From CAYVUI01 sp964454745 (GTDB lineage: Bacteria; Planctomycetota; Phycisphaerae; Sedimentisphaerales; Anaerohalosphaeraceae), in contig CAYVUI010000002.1 in the NCBI GenBank assembly GCA_964454745.1, forward strand, positions 34,037-98,036: 64,000 nt of DNA, given 5' to 3'. The first letter of the stretch is position 1. Every line of letters begins with the position of its first letter. Positions 25,113 to 33,769 of the stretch are shown here, piece after piece. The notes beneath the pieces are model-generated. The model saw only the letters and a program-made list of their open reading frames with translations, was not told where the DNA came from and did not search any database. The translations under genes were made by a program, and so were the position numbers.

Positions 25113-27179
25113 TTGGAAAAACGTACCATCACAGTAGCATTGGCTGGAAACCCAAACAGCGGCAAGACCACGGTATTCAACGCGCTGACCGGATCGCGGC
25201 AGCATGTCGGCAATTACCCCGGTGTTACCGTAGAGAAAAAGGAGGGAACACGGGACTATAAGGGATATCGTATCCGCTTTGTCGATTTGCCGGGCACGTA
25301 CAGCCTGACGGCACATTCGATTGAAGAGGTCGTCGCTCGGGATTTCATCATCAATGAGCACCCCGACGTCGTGGTCGATATCGTGGATGCCTCCAATTTT
25401 GAGCGGAACCTGTACCTGGCAACCCAGGTGCTCGAGCTTAATGTGCCGATGGTGCTGGCCCTGAATATGGCGGACGTCGCAGCCAAGCAGGGCCTGACTT
25501 TTGACGGCGAGGCCATCGGGGAATACTTCCGGGCTAATGTGGTCTTTACGGTCGGCTCCAAAGGTGAAGGGATCAACCAGTTGCTCGATGCGGTCATCGC
25601 AAAGGCCGAGCAGACCGAGCAGCCAGAAGGAATCAACGCGATCCATTACAGCAATGACATCGAGAGAGAACTCGAGAAAATTGAGCCGCTGGTCAGTAAA
25701 GAGCACAAGCTGGCGGTAAAGTACGGCACTCGCTGGCTAAGCCTGAAACTCCTCGAAAGTGATCAGCAAATCCTGGAACTCGGCCACAAACCGGAAGTGA
25801 TCGAGGCGGTGAACAAAAGCATCGCCCATCTTGAGATGCTCTACTCGGACAGCCCGGAAATCCTCGTTGCGGAAAAACGCTACGGCTTCGTTTCCGGCGT
25901 GTATGAAAAAGCAGTAAAGCACAGCGTTCAGCAGCGGCACCAGATCAGCGACCAGGTAGACAAAGTGCTGCTCAACCGCGTACTGGGCCTGCCGATCTTT
26001 CTCGGGATGATGTACCTGGTATTTAAGTTTACCTTTTGGGTGGGCGATCCGCTGATGACTTTTATTGAGTCGGGCTTTGACTTGCTGGCTGGTTTTATTT
26101 CCGGATTCTGGCCCGAGGGGTCTGACAGCCTGCTGCGGTCCCTGCTCGTAGACGGCATCATCGCCGGGGTGGGCGGGGTTGTTGTATTTTTGCCGAATAT
26201 CGTACTGTTATTTTTAGCGATTTCCCTGTTAGAAGATACGGGCTATATGGCTCGGGCCGCGTTTTTAATGGACCGGGTAATGAAAAAAATCGGCCTGCAC
26301 GGGCGAAGCTTTATCCCGATGATGATCGGTTTTGGCTGCTCGGTTCCGGCCATCATGGGCACGCGGATCCTTGAGGACCGCAAAAGCCGACTGGCGACGA
26401 TTATGGTGCTGCCGCTGATGAGCTGCGGGGCAAGGCTTCCGATTTATGCATTGATTATTCCCGCGTTTTTCCTGCCCCGGTGGCACGGTCTGATGATGTG
26501 GATCATCTACATGATCGGCATCGGCCTGGCCATTGTGCTGGCAATGCTGCTTCGGCGTTCGCTCTTAAAAGGAGAAAGCGGTGCCTTTTTAATGGAACTG
26601 CCGCCCTACCGAATGCCGACGATGCGCGGGCTGTTTATCCACATGTGGGAACGCAGCTGGCTGTACCTGAAAAAGGCAGGGACGATTATCCTTTTGATCT
26701 CGATCCTGATGTGGGGCATGATGACATTTCCCCAGGCCAGCGAGGAGCAGTTCGTAGATCTCAATCCGGAAGACGCAGCCCAGGCCCAACTACAGCATTC
26801 TATCGCCGGCCGTGTCGGCAAGGCCATGGAACCGGTGATCGCACCGATGGGGTTTGATTACCGAATCGGTACGGCTCTGATCGGGGCGGTTGCGGCCAAG
26901 GAATTATTCGTAGCCCAACTGGGTATCGTTTTTTCTCTCGGTGAGGCGGACGAAGATTCCCAGTCGCTGCGGAGTAAACTCAAAGCAAACTATACCCCGC
27001 TTCAGGGCTTCTGCGTGATGTTGTTTTGCCTGATCAGCGCGCCGTGCATGGCGACACTTGCCATTTGCAGGCGGGAAACCAATTCCTGGAAATGGGCACT
27101 TTTCCAGTTCGGGGGATTGACCGCGATAGCCTATGTCATTACCGTGGCGGTATATCAAGTAGGCAGAATGGTATTCTAA
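25113..27179 (+). CDS. feoB: Ferrous iron transport protein B
   Basis: 688 residues, TTG start with AAGGA eight bases upstream. The N-terminal G domain has G1 GNPNSGKT (residues 12-19), switch region GNYPGVTVEKKEG, G3 DLPG and G4 NMAD; a helical GDI-like linker follows. From about residue 290 there are eight or so membrane helices with the paired Gate motifs (PIFLGMMYLVFKFTFWVG, GFGCSVPAIMGTR, SCGARLPIYALI). FeoB moves Fe(II) into the cytoplasm, which points to life under low oxygen. It lies 59 bases after the DtxR-FeoA gene and 21 before the porin gene. Confidence 0.96.
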   Translation: MEKRTITVALAGNPNSGKTTVFNALTGSRQHVGNYPGVTVEKKEGTRDYKGYRIRFVDLPGTYSLTAHSIEEVVARDFIINEHPDVVVDIVDASNFERNLYLATQVLELNVPMVLALNMADVAAKQGLTFDGEAIGEYFRANVVFTVGSKGEGINQLLDAVIAKAEQTEQPEGINAIHYSNDIERELEKIEPLVSKEHKLAVKYGTRWLSLKLLESDQQILELGHKPEVIEAVNKSIAHLEMLYSDSPEILVAEKRYGFVSGVYEKAVKHSVQQRHQISDQVDKVLLNRVLGLPIFLGMMYLVFKFTFWVGDPLMTFIESGFDLLAGFISGFWPEGSDSLLRSLLVDGIIAGVGGVVVFLPNIVLLFLAISLLEDTGYMARAAFLMDRVMKKIGLHGRSFIPMMIGFGCSVPAIMGTRILEDRKSRLATIMVLPLMSCGARLPIYALIIPAFFLPRWHGLMMWIIYMIGIGLAIVLAMLLRRSLLKGESGAFLMELPPYRMPTMRGLFIHMWERSWLYLKKAGTIILLISILMWGMMTFPQASEEQFVDLNPEDAAQAQLQHSIAGRVGKAMEPVIAPMGFDYRIGTALIGAVAAKELFVAQLGIVFSLGEADEDSQSLRSKLKANYTPLQGFCVMLFCLISAPCMATLAICRRETNSWKWALFQFGGLTAIAYVITVAVYQVGRMVF

Positions 27180-27200
27180 TGACATAAAAAGGGAGAAGGC

Positions 27201-28427
27201 ATGAATCGTTTTTGTATCACATGGATTGTGATAAGCTGTACACTTCTGTATACCGCAACGGTTTTGGGGCAGGACTCTTCAGCGAATTCAAATCAGTCGG
27301 GGCTTTTTGAACAGGACGGCATCGAGATGTCGATCGGGGTCACCAATGTATGGCAGCGGAACCTAAAGGGCGGCCTGCGCACCAGTGACCGCAGCGGGGA
27401 ATTTTCCGGCAGTTACGACCTGGAGGTAGGCTTTGACCTGGATACCCTGTTTGATACCCCCGGAATTGTATTCATGCACATGGAAGGAAGCTGGCCTGAT
27501 GAAATTGGAATTGACGGCGACAGCATCGGCAGCATCTTCGGTGTAAACGACGCAGCCGGCTCAGGCCGATGGTGGGACATCGTGGAGTTGTGGTATGAAG
27601 GCAAGCTTTGGGATACCGTCACATTTCGAGCCGGTAAAATTGACCTGACCGGGGGCGTAGAATTTAACGGCTTTCCGGCGGCATTTGACGGCAGCGCATT
27701 TGCCAACGACGAGACCACACAGTTTTTAAACGGAGCATTGGTCAATAATCCCGCGATTCCCTTCCCGGATGAGGGTCTCGGGCTGTTTGTGTTTTACGAA
27801 CTGTCGGACTCCCTTTATTTCAGCGCAGCCGCAGCCGATGCAAAAGCGGACGCGACCCGCGCGGGTTTCTCGACAACTTTTGACGGAAATGCCGACTTTA
27901 TTTACCTCTTTGAAACAGGAATGACCGCGGAACTGGATTCCGCCCGAGGCCCGCTGGCTGGGGCTTACCGGATCGGCATGTGGTACGATCCTCAGGCAAA
28001 ATCGTACGAAGACGGTGGACCGGAAAAGCACGATGATACCGGATTTTATCTCTCATTTGACCAGATGATCCTAAAAGAGAACGACCTTGCAGAAGATTCA
28101 CAGGGCGCGGGCATGTTCTTTCGGTATGGCTATGCAGACGAAGAGAGAAACGCATTGAGCCATTTCTGGAGCCTTGGAGTGCGGTACCAGGGCCTGATCG
28201 AAAACCGCGATGAGGATGTCGCGGGCTTTGGCTTTGCCCAGGGCCGGGTCAGCGATCTTTCCAGCGAATACACCCAGGATGATGAGAGCGTATTTGAGGC
28301 ATATTACAACGCGTATATAAGCGATCACCTTCAGATCAGCCCGTCACTGCAATATGTAATCCATCCCGGGGCAGTGGATACACCGGATGCCGTGATCGCC
28401 GCGGTGCGTGTACAAATGGTATTTTGA
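27201..28427 (+). CDS. OprB-family outer-membrane porin
   Basis: 408 residues with a strong ribosome site (GGGAGAAGG). Residues 1-24 are a signal peptide ending LGQD. The rest alternates in the manner of amphipathic beta-strands and ends in Phe (VRVQMVF), as outer-membrane barrels do. Family features of the carbohydrate-selective OprB group include FDLDTLFDTPGIVFMHMEG, WWDIVELWYEGKLWD, the FRAGKIDLTG strand and GLGLFVFYELSDSLYF. Its position 21 bases after feoB suggests that it lets iron or iron-bound ligands across the outer membrane, although classical OprB passes sugars. Confidence 0.88.
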   Translation: MNRFCITWIVISCTLLYTATVLGQDSSANSNQSGLFEQDGIEMSIGVTNVWQRNLKGGLRTSDRSGEFSGSYDLEVGFDLDTLFDTPGIVFMHMEGSWPDEIGIDGDSIGSIFGVNDAAGSGRWWDIVELWYEGKLWDTVTFRAGKIDLTGGVEFNGFPAAFDGSAFANDETTQFLNGALVNNPAIPFPDEGLGLFVFYELSDSLYFSAAAADAKADATRAGFSTTFDGNADFIYLFETGMTAELDSARGPLAGAYRIGMWYDPQAKSYEDGGPEKHDDTGFYLSFDQMILKENDLAEDSQGAGMFFRYGYADEERNALSHFWSLGVRYQGLIENRDEDVAGFGFAQGRVSDLSSEYTQDDESVFEAYYNAYISDHLQISPSLQYVIHPGAVDTPDAVIAAVRVQMVF

Positions 28428-28439
28428 CGGCGGGACTTT

Positions 28440-28910
28440 TTAAAAAGTGGGTTTGGCCGCCGCGTCCGCCAGGGAAAGGTGCTTTAGCTGATTGCGGTGG
28501 AGCTGATTGTTCTTGTCAATCAGCCGGCCGACCAGGGCCGCCATAGAGATAATCATCTCGATGGTGTCAATATTGGCCATTGTGGATTCAGGACCATAGC
28601 CCGGCAGAAAAACCAGCAGGTAACCGCAGTCGATCTGTCCGACGGCAAGCTGGGTCGCGACCATGGCATAATCCTCCACCTGGGTCACAACGGGGTCACC
28701 GCCGTCGTCGATACGGGAGATAATGCTGTCAAGATGAGACGTCTTATCAAGGAGTTCATGCATGCGGGTATCATTTTCCGGCCAACGTCCGCCGTTTTCG
28801 TCAACAATAGCGAAAAGCGGGCTGTGCTCACCACAAAGACTTGTCAGTTCACGAATGATCTGCTCGTTGAGCATCGCATTGGATGAAAAAAGTTCCTCAT
28901 AGATATCCAT
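28440..28910 (-). CDS. Hypothetical protein, GAF-like, downstream of partner-switching genes
   Basis: 156 residues from the ATG at 28910 (GAGG nine bases upstream); an ATG at 28919 has no room for a ribosome site. There is no signal peptide. The end (CGYLLVFLPGYGPESTMANI and a helix MIISMAALVGRLIDKNN) resembles the last strand and helix of a GAF or PAS-type sensor fold, but no ligand residues can be named. It follows the HATPase gene by about 215 bases on the same strand, so it may report to that switch; this is inference from position. Confidence 0.6.
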   Translation of the reverse strand: MDIYEELFSSNAMLNEQIIRELTSLCGEHSPLFAIVDENGGRWPENDTRMHELLDKTSHLDSIISRIDDGGDPVVTQVEDYAMVATQLAVGQIDCGYLLVFLPGYGPESTMANIDTIEMIISMAALVGRLIDKNNQLHRNQLKHLSLADAAAKPTF

Positions 28911-29125
28911 AATTATCATCCTCGATATTTTACTGATTTTGCGGCAATACGCCGGATATTCGGCATTTGCCTTTACCCACAGAGGCCTTATCCTGTTTCC
29001 TTATGGATATTTTTTCGGCATAATCAAAGTCTGACTTTTCAGAAGAAACCTTCTAATTAAGTAATAACCGTAAAAGATTGATATTTGCGGCTGACAAAGT
29101 GCGTTTTATCGGCCGTTAAGACCCA

Positions 29126-29560
29126 CTATTTGGGGGATTTGTTCTCGGAGGGATACTTGATCATCTGAATCTCATTGCCGGCGTCGTTGTATTTCACCTG
29201 GTCCATGTAGGACTGAATCAGTAAGAGTCCGCGCCCGCAGGGTTTATAAAGGTTTTCCTTCAGGCGGGGGTCCGGCACGTCTGAGGGATTAAACCCGCTG
29301 CCGTCGTCTTTGATCCGGACATCGAACCATTGGGGGGTAATGGAATATCGAATGGTAATCTTGCGGGTCGGATCGTTTTCATTGCCGTGCTTGATGGCAT
29401 TGACGATCGCCTCCTCAAGGGCAAGATGGATGGCAAACAGGTCATCACGGGAAAAATCGCTTTCCCGGGCCTCGGTCAGCAGCTTTTCAAACACTCGGCC
29501 GATAGCGGAGCTTTCACTCTCGACAACGAGTGTCTTGTATTCGCTCGGATCGGATGCCAT
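29126..29560 (-). CDS. RsbW-type anti-sigma regulatory kinase (HATPase_c)
   Basis: 144 residues, about the size of RsbW/SpoIIAB. The GHKL ATPase motifs are visible: N-box in ALEEAIVNAIKHGNE, G1 in IKDDGSGFNPSDVPDP, G2 in GRGLLLIQSYMD. Such proteins bind and silence a sigma factor or other target, and phosphorylate a STAS antagonist on Ser or Thr; a matching antagonist gene is 58 bases upstream. No cognate sigma factor or PP2C phosphatase is in the neighbourhood, so the output may be elsewhere or not transcriptional. Confidence 0.9.
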   Translation of the reverse strand: MASDPSEYKTLVVESESSAIGRVFEKLLTEARESDFSRDDLFAIHLALEEAIVNAIKHGNENDPTRKITIRYSITPQWFDVRIKDDGSGFNPSDVPDPRLKENLYKPCGRGLLLIQSYMDQVKYNDAGNEIQMIKYPSENKSPK

Positions 29561-29618
29561 GACGCGGTTTATCCTTCCATTTTAAAGGCCCTAAAGTGTT
29601 ATCCGGGCCTGGATACAA

Positions 29619-29990
29619 TTAGGTTCCACTCATTTTCAGTTCCTGTACAGCCTCTTTTCTCGTAGGGCTGATCTCAAAAATCTTGTCTAAACGGGTAATT
29701 TTAAAGATTTCGAGGATCTTGTCACTGATGCAGCACAGGCGCAGACGACCATCCGTTTCATAGATTTTCTTGCTCAAACGAATCAGGAGTCCTAACACGC
29801 TGCTCGAAAGAAAACGCACCTTGTTGAAATCTATGACAAGCTGAATCGACGGATTCTGCTCAATAAGGGGGATCAGGGTTTCTTCGAGGTCCTGAATATC
29901 GTTGTCTTCAAGAATGCGTTCTCGGGCGAGAACGGCAACGGCAATGCTGTCTTCGTATTTGATGACGACTTTTGGGTCCGTGCTTTCCAT
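29619..29990 (-). CDS. STAS-domain anti-sigma factor antagonist
   Basis: 123 residues, ATG with AGGGAGA upstream. A single STAS fold: IAVAVLARERILEDNDIQDL at the N-terminus and VIDFNKVRFLSSSVLGLLIR, where the Ser in the FLSSS stretch is the site normally phosphorylated by the partner kinase. In the dephosphorylated form it would trap the HATPase protein. A helix follows (DKILEIFKITRLDKIFEI), as in SpoIIAA/RsbV. It is first in the minus-strand operon, read from the promoter at 30143-30171 through a leader of about 145 bases. Confidence 0.9.
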   Translation of the reverse strand: MESTDPKVVIKYEDSIAVAVLARERILEDNDIQDLEETLIPLIEQNPSIQLVIDFNKVRFLSSSVLGLLIRLSKKIYETDGRLRLCCISDKILEIFKITRLDKIFEISPTRKEAVQELKMSGT

Positions 29991-30079
29991 GTGAATCTCC
30001 CTGAAAAGCCCTGAAAATAAACCTCGCCGGAATTGGGCGGATCATTTCGGGCCGCTCTGGTCTAAAATTTTTACTTTCA

Positions 30080-30100
30080 GATACGATTTTCGGTCGTATC
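30080..30100. repeat. Perfect inverted repeat in leader of STAS operon
   Basis: GATACGA (30080-30086) and TCGTATC (30094-30100), seven-base spacer TTTTCGG. It lies about 35-55 bases downstream of the predicted start of the STAS transcript, so it can act as an RNA hairpin or as an operator. Confidence 0.55.
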
Positions 30101-30142
30101 TCCCTCATTTCGGGAATCATCAGGGTCACGCTAAAAGGAATT

Positions 30143-30171
30143 ATGTTAGGCCCGCCGGAATCGTTTGTCAA
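30143..30171 (-). promoter_or_regulatory. Sigma-70 promoter for STAS/HATPase operon
   Basis: Reading the minus strand: TTGACA (complement of 30166-30171), 17-base spacer, TAACAT (complement of 30143-30148). The transcript would begin near 30136, 145 bases before the STAS ATG. Confidence 0.55.
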
Positions 30172-30376
30172 GAAGATATAAATCTCGGAATCACCAAAAA
30201 AACGCATTTTCAGGTTTTTTATCGGCGAGAATAGCTTCAAAAAGAAGATATAACAGAACCAGATACCATACAGTCGATATAATTGATACAAAAGGATGGG
30301 ATTTCACATGAATTCTGGTAATTATAGATAAAAATTACTTTTCAGGTAAAAATACCTTGCAACTCCGGAAATTTTC

Positions 30377-30408
30377 TTGATAATTGGTGTACAAATATAC
30401 TAGTATAT
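30377..30408 (+). promoter_or_regulatory. Promoter with overlapping 14-bp palindrome upstream of Rrf2-type regulator
   Basis: TTGATA (30377-30382), 18-base spacer, TAGTAT (30401-30406). The perfect palindrome ATATACTAGTATAT spans 30395-30408 and covers the -10, which is where a repressor would bind. Autoregulation by the Rrf2 protein encoded 150 bases downstream is an inference. The rest of the gap 29991-30561 is AT-rich, with no gene seen. Confidence 0.45.
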
Positions 30409-30561
30409 AGGGTGACAAGAATACAGGTTTCGCATAGAATTTCGAGACTTAATGCATGGGGTTTTACATCAAAGTTCACACTCGCGGTTACCCGGAAATT
30501 AAGTTTAAATCAGATAGAGAATTGGTTTAACGTGTAAAAATAGATAAGATCGGAGTCAATT

Positions 30562-30960
30562 ATGAAAATTAGTAGGTCTACCGGATACGCTCTTATTGCT
30601 GTAGGTTATATCGCACAGAATTCAAATGATGGTGCGGTTCTGGCAGCAAGAATCTCAAAAGAGTATAACATTCCTCTCGAATACCTGTTGAAAATCCTTC
30701 AGCAGCTCGTTCGTGCGAATGTTCTGCGTTCCAAACGCGGTCCCCGCGGCGGCTTTTTCCTGGCTCGCCCCTCGGAGACAATTACTCTGCTGGAAATTAT
30801 TGAGGCAGTGGACGGCCCCATGGTCAGCCACCTGCACCTCGCTGAGCAGACAAACAACGCTCCTTTCAGTACGAAAATGGAAGCTGTTTGCCGTAAGGCG
30901 ACCGAAGAGGTCAAACGTATTTACGAAGCTTCCAAGCTTTCGGATGTAATGGGCGAGTAA
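30562..30960 (+). CDS. Rrf2-family transcriptional regulator without the iron-sulfur cysteines
   Basis: 132 residues, GGAG seven bases before the ATG. The winged helix is clear: RSTGYALIAVGYIAQ, LAARISKEYNIPLEYLLKI, and the wing RSKRGPRGGFFLARPSETIT, then LEIIEAVDGP. In IscR, NsrR and RirA three Cys in the following loop hold an Fe-S cluster; here only one Cys remains (EAVCRKATEE), so a cluster is unlikely and another signal must operate. Rrf2 members regulate Fe-S, nitric oxide or cysteine metabolism. The mazG-type gene follows 30 bases on. Confidence 0.9.
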   Translation: MKISRSTGYALIAVGYIAQNSNDGAVLAARISKEYNIPLEYLLKILQQLVRANVLRSKRGPRGGFFLARPSETITLLEIIEAVDGPMVSHLHLAEQTNNAPFSTKMEAVCRKATEEVKRIYEASKLSDVMGE

Positions 30961-30990
30961 GCCCGGCTATTTGGGAAAATTGGCGAATTT

Positions 30991-31254
30991 ATGGAGATCC
31001 GTGCGTTCCAGGAACTGATTCGGGAAAAGTACTACGCTACGGACTCCAAACGAGGGACACCGGCCACATTTATGTGGTTCGTTGAGGAAGTAGGCGAGCT
31101 GGCGACGGCGCTGGCTGGGGATGACGCCGAGAACAAGAGCGAAGAGTTCGCGGATGTGCTGGCTTGGCTTTGTACGCTGGCCAATATCAATGATGTGGAT
31201 CTTGAAAAGGCTCTTGAGAAGTACACAAAGAAGGAAATCAAGGGGTTTAAGTAG
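30991..31254 (+). CDS. MazG-like nucleotide pyrophosphohydrolase
   Basis: 87 residues, a single compact MazG/all-alpha NTP-PPase domain. The metal-binding E-E-x-x-E/E-x-x-D pattern is present in VEEVGELATAL and EEFADVLAWL. Such enzymes remove pyrophosphate from (deoxy)nucleoside triphosphates as housecleaning. The ribosome site is weak, so translation may depend on the upstream gene. The intrinsic terminator that follows includes the stop codon. Confidence 0.85.
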   Translation: MEIRAFQELIREKYYATDSKRGTPATFMWFVEEVGELATALAGDDAENKSEEFADVLAWLCTLANINDVDLEKALEKYTKKEIKGFK

Positions 31255-31281
31255 TTTTTGGACTGCTTAGACCCTTTTTTT
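31243..31281 (+). terminator. Intrinsic terminator overlapping the mazG-type stop codon
   Basis: GGGTTTAAGTAG (31243-31254) pairs with CTGCTTAGACCC (31263-31274) as a 12-bp stem with two G-U pairs, then a run of seven T. It closes the Rrf2-mazG transcript. Confidence 0.85.
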
Positions 31282-31361
31282 ATTCTTACATCGTATCATT
31301 TTCAAAATCATATCCTTTTGCAAAGAATCCCGGATAATACGATCTACATTGCCAGATACGT

Positions 31362-32174
31362 CTATTTTGTTTTAAAATCCTCGATTTTGAAGGCCGGAGG
31401 CGGGAATTTCATCTTCAATTCTGAAAGAGTTTCGACCAGGATTTTTGTAATCGCGTAATTGCGGAACCACTTTTTATCCGCCGGGATCACAAACCAGGGG
31501 GCCGCGGGAGCACTCGTCTTGCGGAGGACATCCTCGTAAGCCTTTTGATAGGAAGACCAGCGTTTCCGCTCGATAAAATCCTGGGGGTTGGCCTTCCAGA
31601 ATTTCGTCGGATCTTCCAGGCGTTTATTCAGGCGTTTTAACTGCTCGGATTTGCTGATGTGCAGATAAAACTTGAGGATGTGGGTGTTATTCTCCGTGAG
31701 CATTTTTTCAAAATTGACAATCTGTTCATAGCGTTTGGACCATACGGATTTGGGTAGCAGATTATTGACCCGCACGATCAGGACATCTTCATAATGCGAA
31801 CGGTTAAAAACCCGTATCTCTCCCTTTCGCGGAGTCTGGCTGTGAATCCGCCACAGGAAATCATGGGCAAGTTCATCTTCCGTAGGCCCCTTGAAGGACG
31901 TGACCTTGCAGCTCTGCGGATTGAGCGGCCCCATGACATGCCGGACGGTGCCGTCCTTGCCCCCGGCGTCCATGGCCTGGAGAACGATCAGCAGCGAACG
32001 CTTATTTTCCGCAAAAAGAAGGTATTGAAGCTCGGCAAGCCGGTCGAGGTCTTTTTGCATCAATTTTTTCGCCCTCTCCTTATCAGAAAGCCCCGCGGTA
32101 TCGTCCGGATCGAAGTCCGAGAGTTTGACATTATCGTCAAATGCCTTGACCTGAAAACGCTTTCGAATATCCAT
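31362..32174 (-). CDS. Polyphosphate kinase 2 family protein
   Basis: 270 residues, ATG with AAAGGGGG upstream. P-loop-type kinase core: Walker A region VLQAMDAGGKDGTVRHV, followed by CKVTSFKGPTEDELAHDFLW, the lid region RKGEIRVFNRSHYEDVL and YEQIVNFEKML. PPK2 enzymes transfer phosphate between polyphosphate and nucleoside di- or monophosphates; the subclass (ADP or AMP acceptor) cannot be fixed by eye. The one-domain length matches the shorter PPK2 class. It is alone between the mazG terminator and the sulfatase gene on the opposite strand from mazG. Confidence 0.9.
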   Translation of the reverse strand: MDIRKRFQVKAFDDNVKLSDFDPDDTAGLSDKERAKKLMQKDLDRLAELQYLLFAENKRSLLIVLQAMDAGGKDGTVRHVMGPLNPQSCKVTSFKGPTEDELAHDFLWRIHSQTPRKGEIRVFNRSHYEDVLIVRVNNLLPKSVWSKRYEQIVNFEKMLTENNTHILKFYLHISKSEQLKRLNKRLEDPTKFWKANPQDFIERKRWSSYQKAYEDVLRKTSAPAAPWFVIPADKKWFRNYAITKILVETLSELKMKFPPPAFKIEDFKTK

Positions 32175-32240
32175 AACTGCCCCCTTTACCTGGAAAACAT
32201 TCGAATTATTTATTTACCTGCGACTAACCGTACACCTGGG

Positions 32241-33731
32241 TTATAGTTTTTGTGCCTCCTTGAATTTTTGATAGAGTGGTTTTTGCTTAATTTTCTTGTC
32301 GATTTTTTCGAGACATTCCTGCACGTACGGCTCGGAAAGATCCGGCCCGGGCAGGTTTTCAAGTATGCGGTCAAACCGCCGACGGGCGGCAAGTACCTGC
32401 GGGTCCATTGAGTCGGTAACGTCTTTATAGCCGGTCTCATCGCGGCTGGAGCCGCAGTCATAAAAGTGCCCGTAACCGTCCAGGAGCCACCTCTCATCCC
32501 GCAGTGCCCGCTGATCGGCCACATAACTGAAAATCCACTCCCGCGGAGTAAAGGGCCTGCCCAAAAGCAGCGGCGCAAAACTGTGCCCATCGAGGACATA
32601 ACCCTCCGGAACGGGCGCATTGGCAAGTTCGCACACCGTCGGAAAGACATCGGACAAATCCACCAGTTCATCGCGTTTGCCCATGGGGCGGATAAACCCG
32701 GGCGCGTTTACAATCATCGGCACTCGAATCCCCCGCTCTTCGACCATGAACCATTTCCCGTAGTCATCCGAGCCGTGATCGGCGGTGAACATAATCACCG
32801 TATTGTCGCGAATGCCCAGCTCTTCGAGGTTCCGGACAATTTTGCCGACAAGAAAATCAAGGTATTCGATATTCGCCTTGTAAGAGCCCTTCACGATTCC
32901 CCCGGTTTTGTTGCCGTTTTCATCCACTTCGGGCACGGAAACCGCGCTGTGCTTTTGCTGATGAACATCCCAGCCGACATGGCAGAGATTCGCGGCGTAA
33001 TATGTAAAGAAAGGCTTGTTTTGCGCAGCGTTTTTGCGGGCAAAATCATTGATAAAATCGACCCAGATATCCGGCGCAAAGTCCTCATCGGTCGTTGCCA
33101 GCACCTCGCGATTCTCAACCAAAAACGGATTCCAGAAATCCGGGGTAAACCCATAATCGGGCGTTCGGAAACCGTCGTTCTTTTCCTGGTATGCCTTTCT
33201 CATTTCCGGGGTATGAAAATAGCCGGGCCACCAGTTCGATTCATCAAAATGATACTCCCCCGGATCACCCGGAAGCTGCCACTTGGAAGCAAAAGCGGTC
33301 GCGTAGCCGGCCTTTTTCAGCGGCTCGGCAATCACCATATTCCGTTCGGTCAAAAGCTGCATTTTATACGGCTGGCCCCCGGGGAATCGCAGTAAATTGT
33401 GATACCAGCCGGTTCGAAAGCCGTACCGCCCGGTTATGATCTCCGCGCGGGTGGGGATGCAGATCGCCGTCGACCAGCAGGTATTAAACTGCACGCCCTC
33501 CCGGGCGAGTTTATCGATATTGGGGGTATAGTGTTTTGTGTTTCCATAACAGCCCAGCTCTTTGGCAGACATCGTCTCAGCCATGATGAGTATGACATTA
33601 GGCCTATGCGGCGGCTGGTTGAGCATGACTGCGGAAGATTCCATGCAGCCTGCCGGTAGAGCTGCGGCCGCAGATGTCAAAGCGACCGCCCGCAAAAAAT
33701 CACGGCGGGAAAGTGAAGTCTTTTTGTTCAC
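32241..33731 (-). CDS. Tat-exported sulfatase (formylglycine type)
   Basis: 496 residues with a GTG start (AAAGG six bases upstream). Residues 8-13 (SRRDFL) are a twin-arginine motif; Cys-29 in LPAGC could be lipidated. The S1-sulfatase signature C-x-P-x-R is residues 91-95 (CIPTR), followed by AEIITGRYGFRTGW, so Cys-91 needs conversion to formylglycine by a maturase not seen here. The first metal strand reads LIMAETM, with Glu in place of the usual Asp. MFTADHGSDDYGKW is the second metal site. It hydrolyses a sulfate ester outside the cytoplasm; substrate unknown. Confidence 0.92.
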   Translation of the reverse strand: MNKKTSLSRRDFLRAVALTSAAAALPAGCMESSAVMLNQPPHRPNVILIMAETMSAKELGCYGNTKHYTPNIDKLAREGVQFNTCWSTAICIPTRAEIITGRYGFRTGWYHNLLRFPGGQPYKMQLLTERNMVIAEPLKKAGYATAFASKWQLPGDPGEYHFDESNWWPGYFHTPEMRKAYQEKNDGFRTPDYGFTPDFWNPFLVENREVLATTDEDFAPDIWVDFINDFARKNAAQNKPFFTYYAANLCHVGWDVHQQKHSAVSVPEVDENGNKTGGIVKGSYKANIEYLDFLVGKIVRNLEELGIRDNTVIMFTADHGSDDYGKWFMVEERGIRVPMIVNAPGFIRPMGKRDELVDLSDVFPTVCELANAPVPEGYVLDGHSFAPLLLGRPFTPREWIFSYVADQRALRDERWLLDGYGHFYDCGSSRDETGYKDVTDSMDPQVLAARRRFDRILENLPGPDLSEPYVQECLEKIDKKIKQKPLYQKFKEAQKL

Positions 33732-33769
33732 AATAAACCTTTCATATCAATCAATTGAGCACAAATATT

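Noticed and set aside
32466..33395. 309-codon plus-strand frame opposite the sulfatase
   Set aside because: The sulfatase has all family motifs; the opposite frame is a shadow rich in His and Arg without a start signal.
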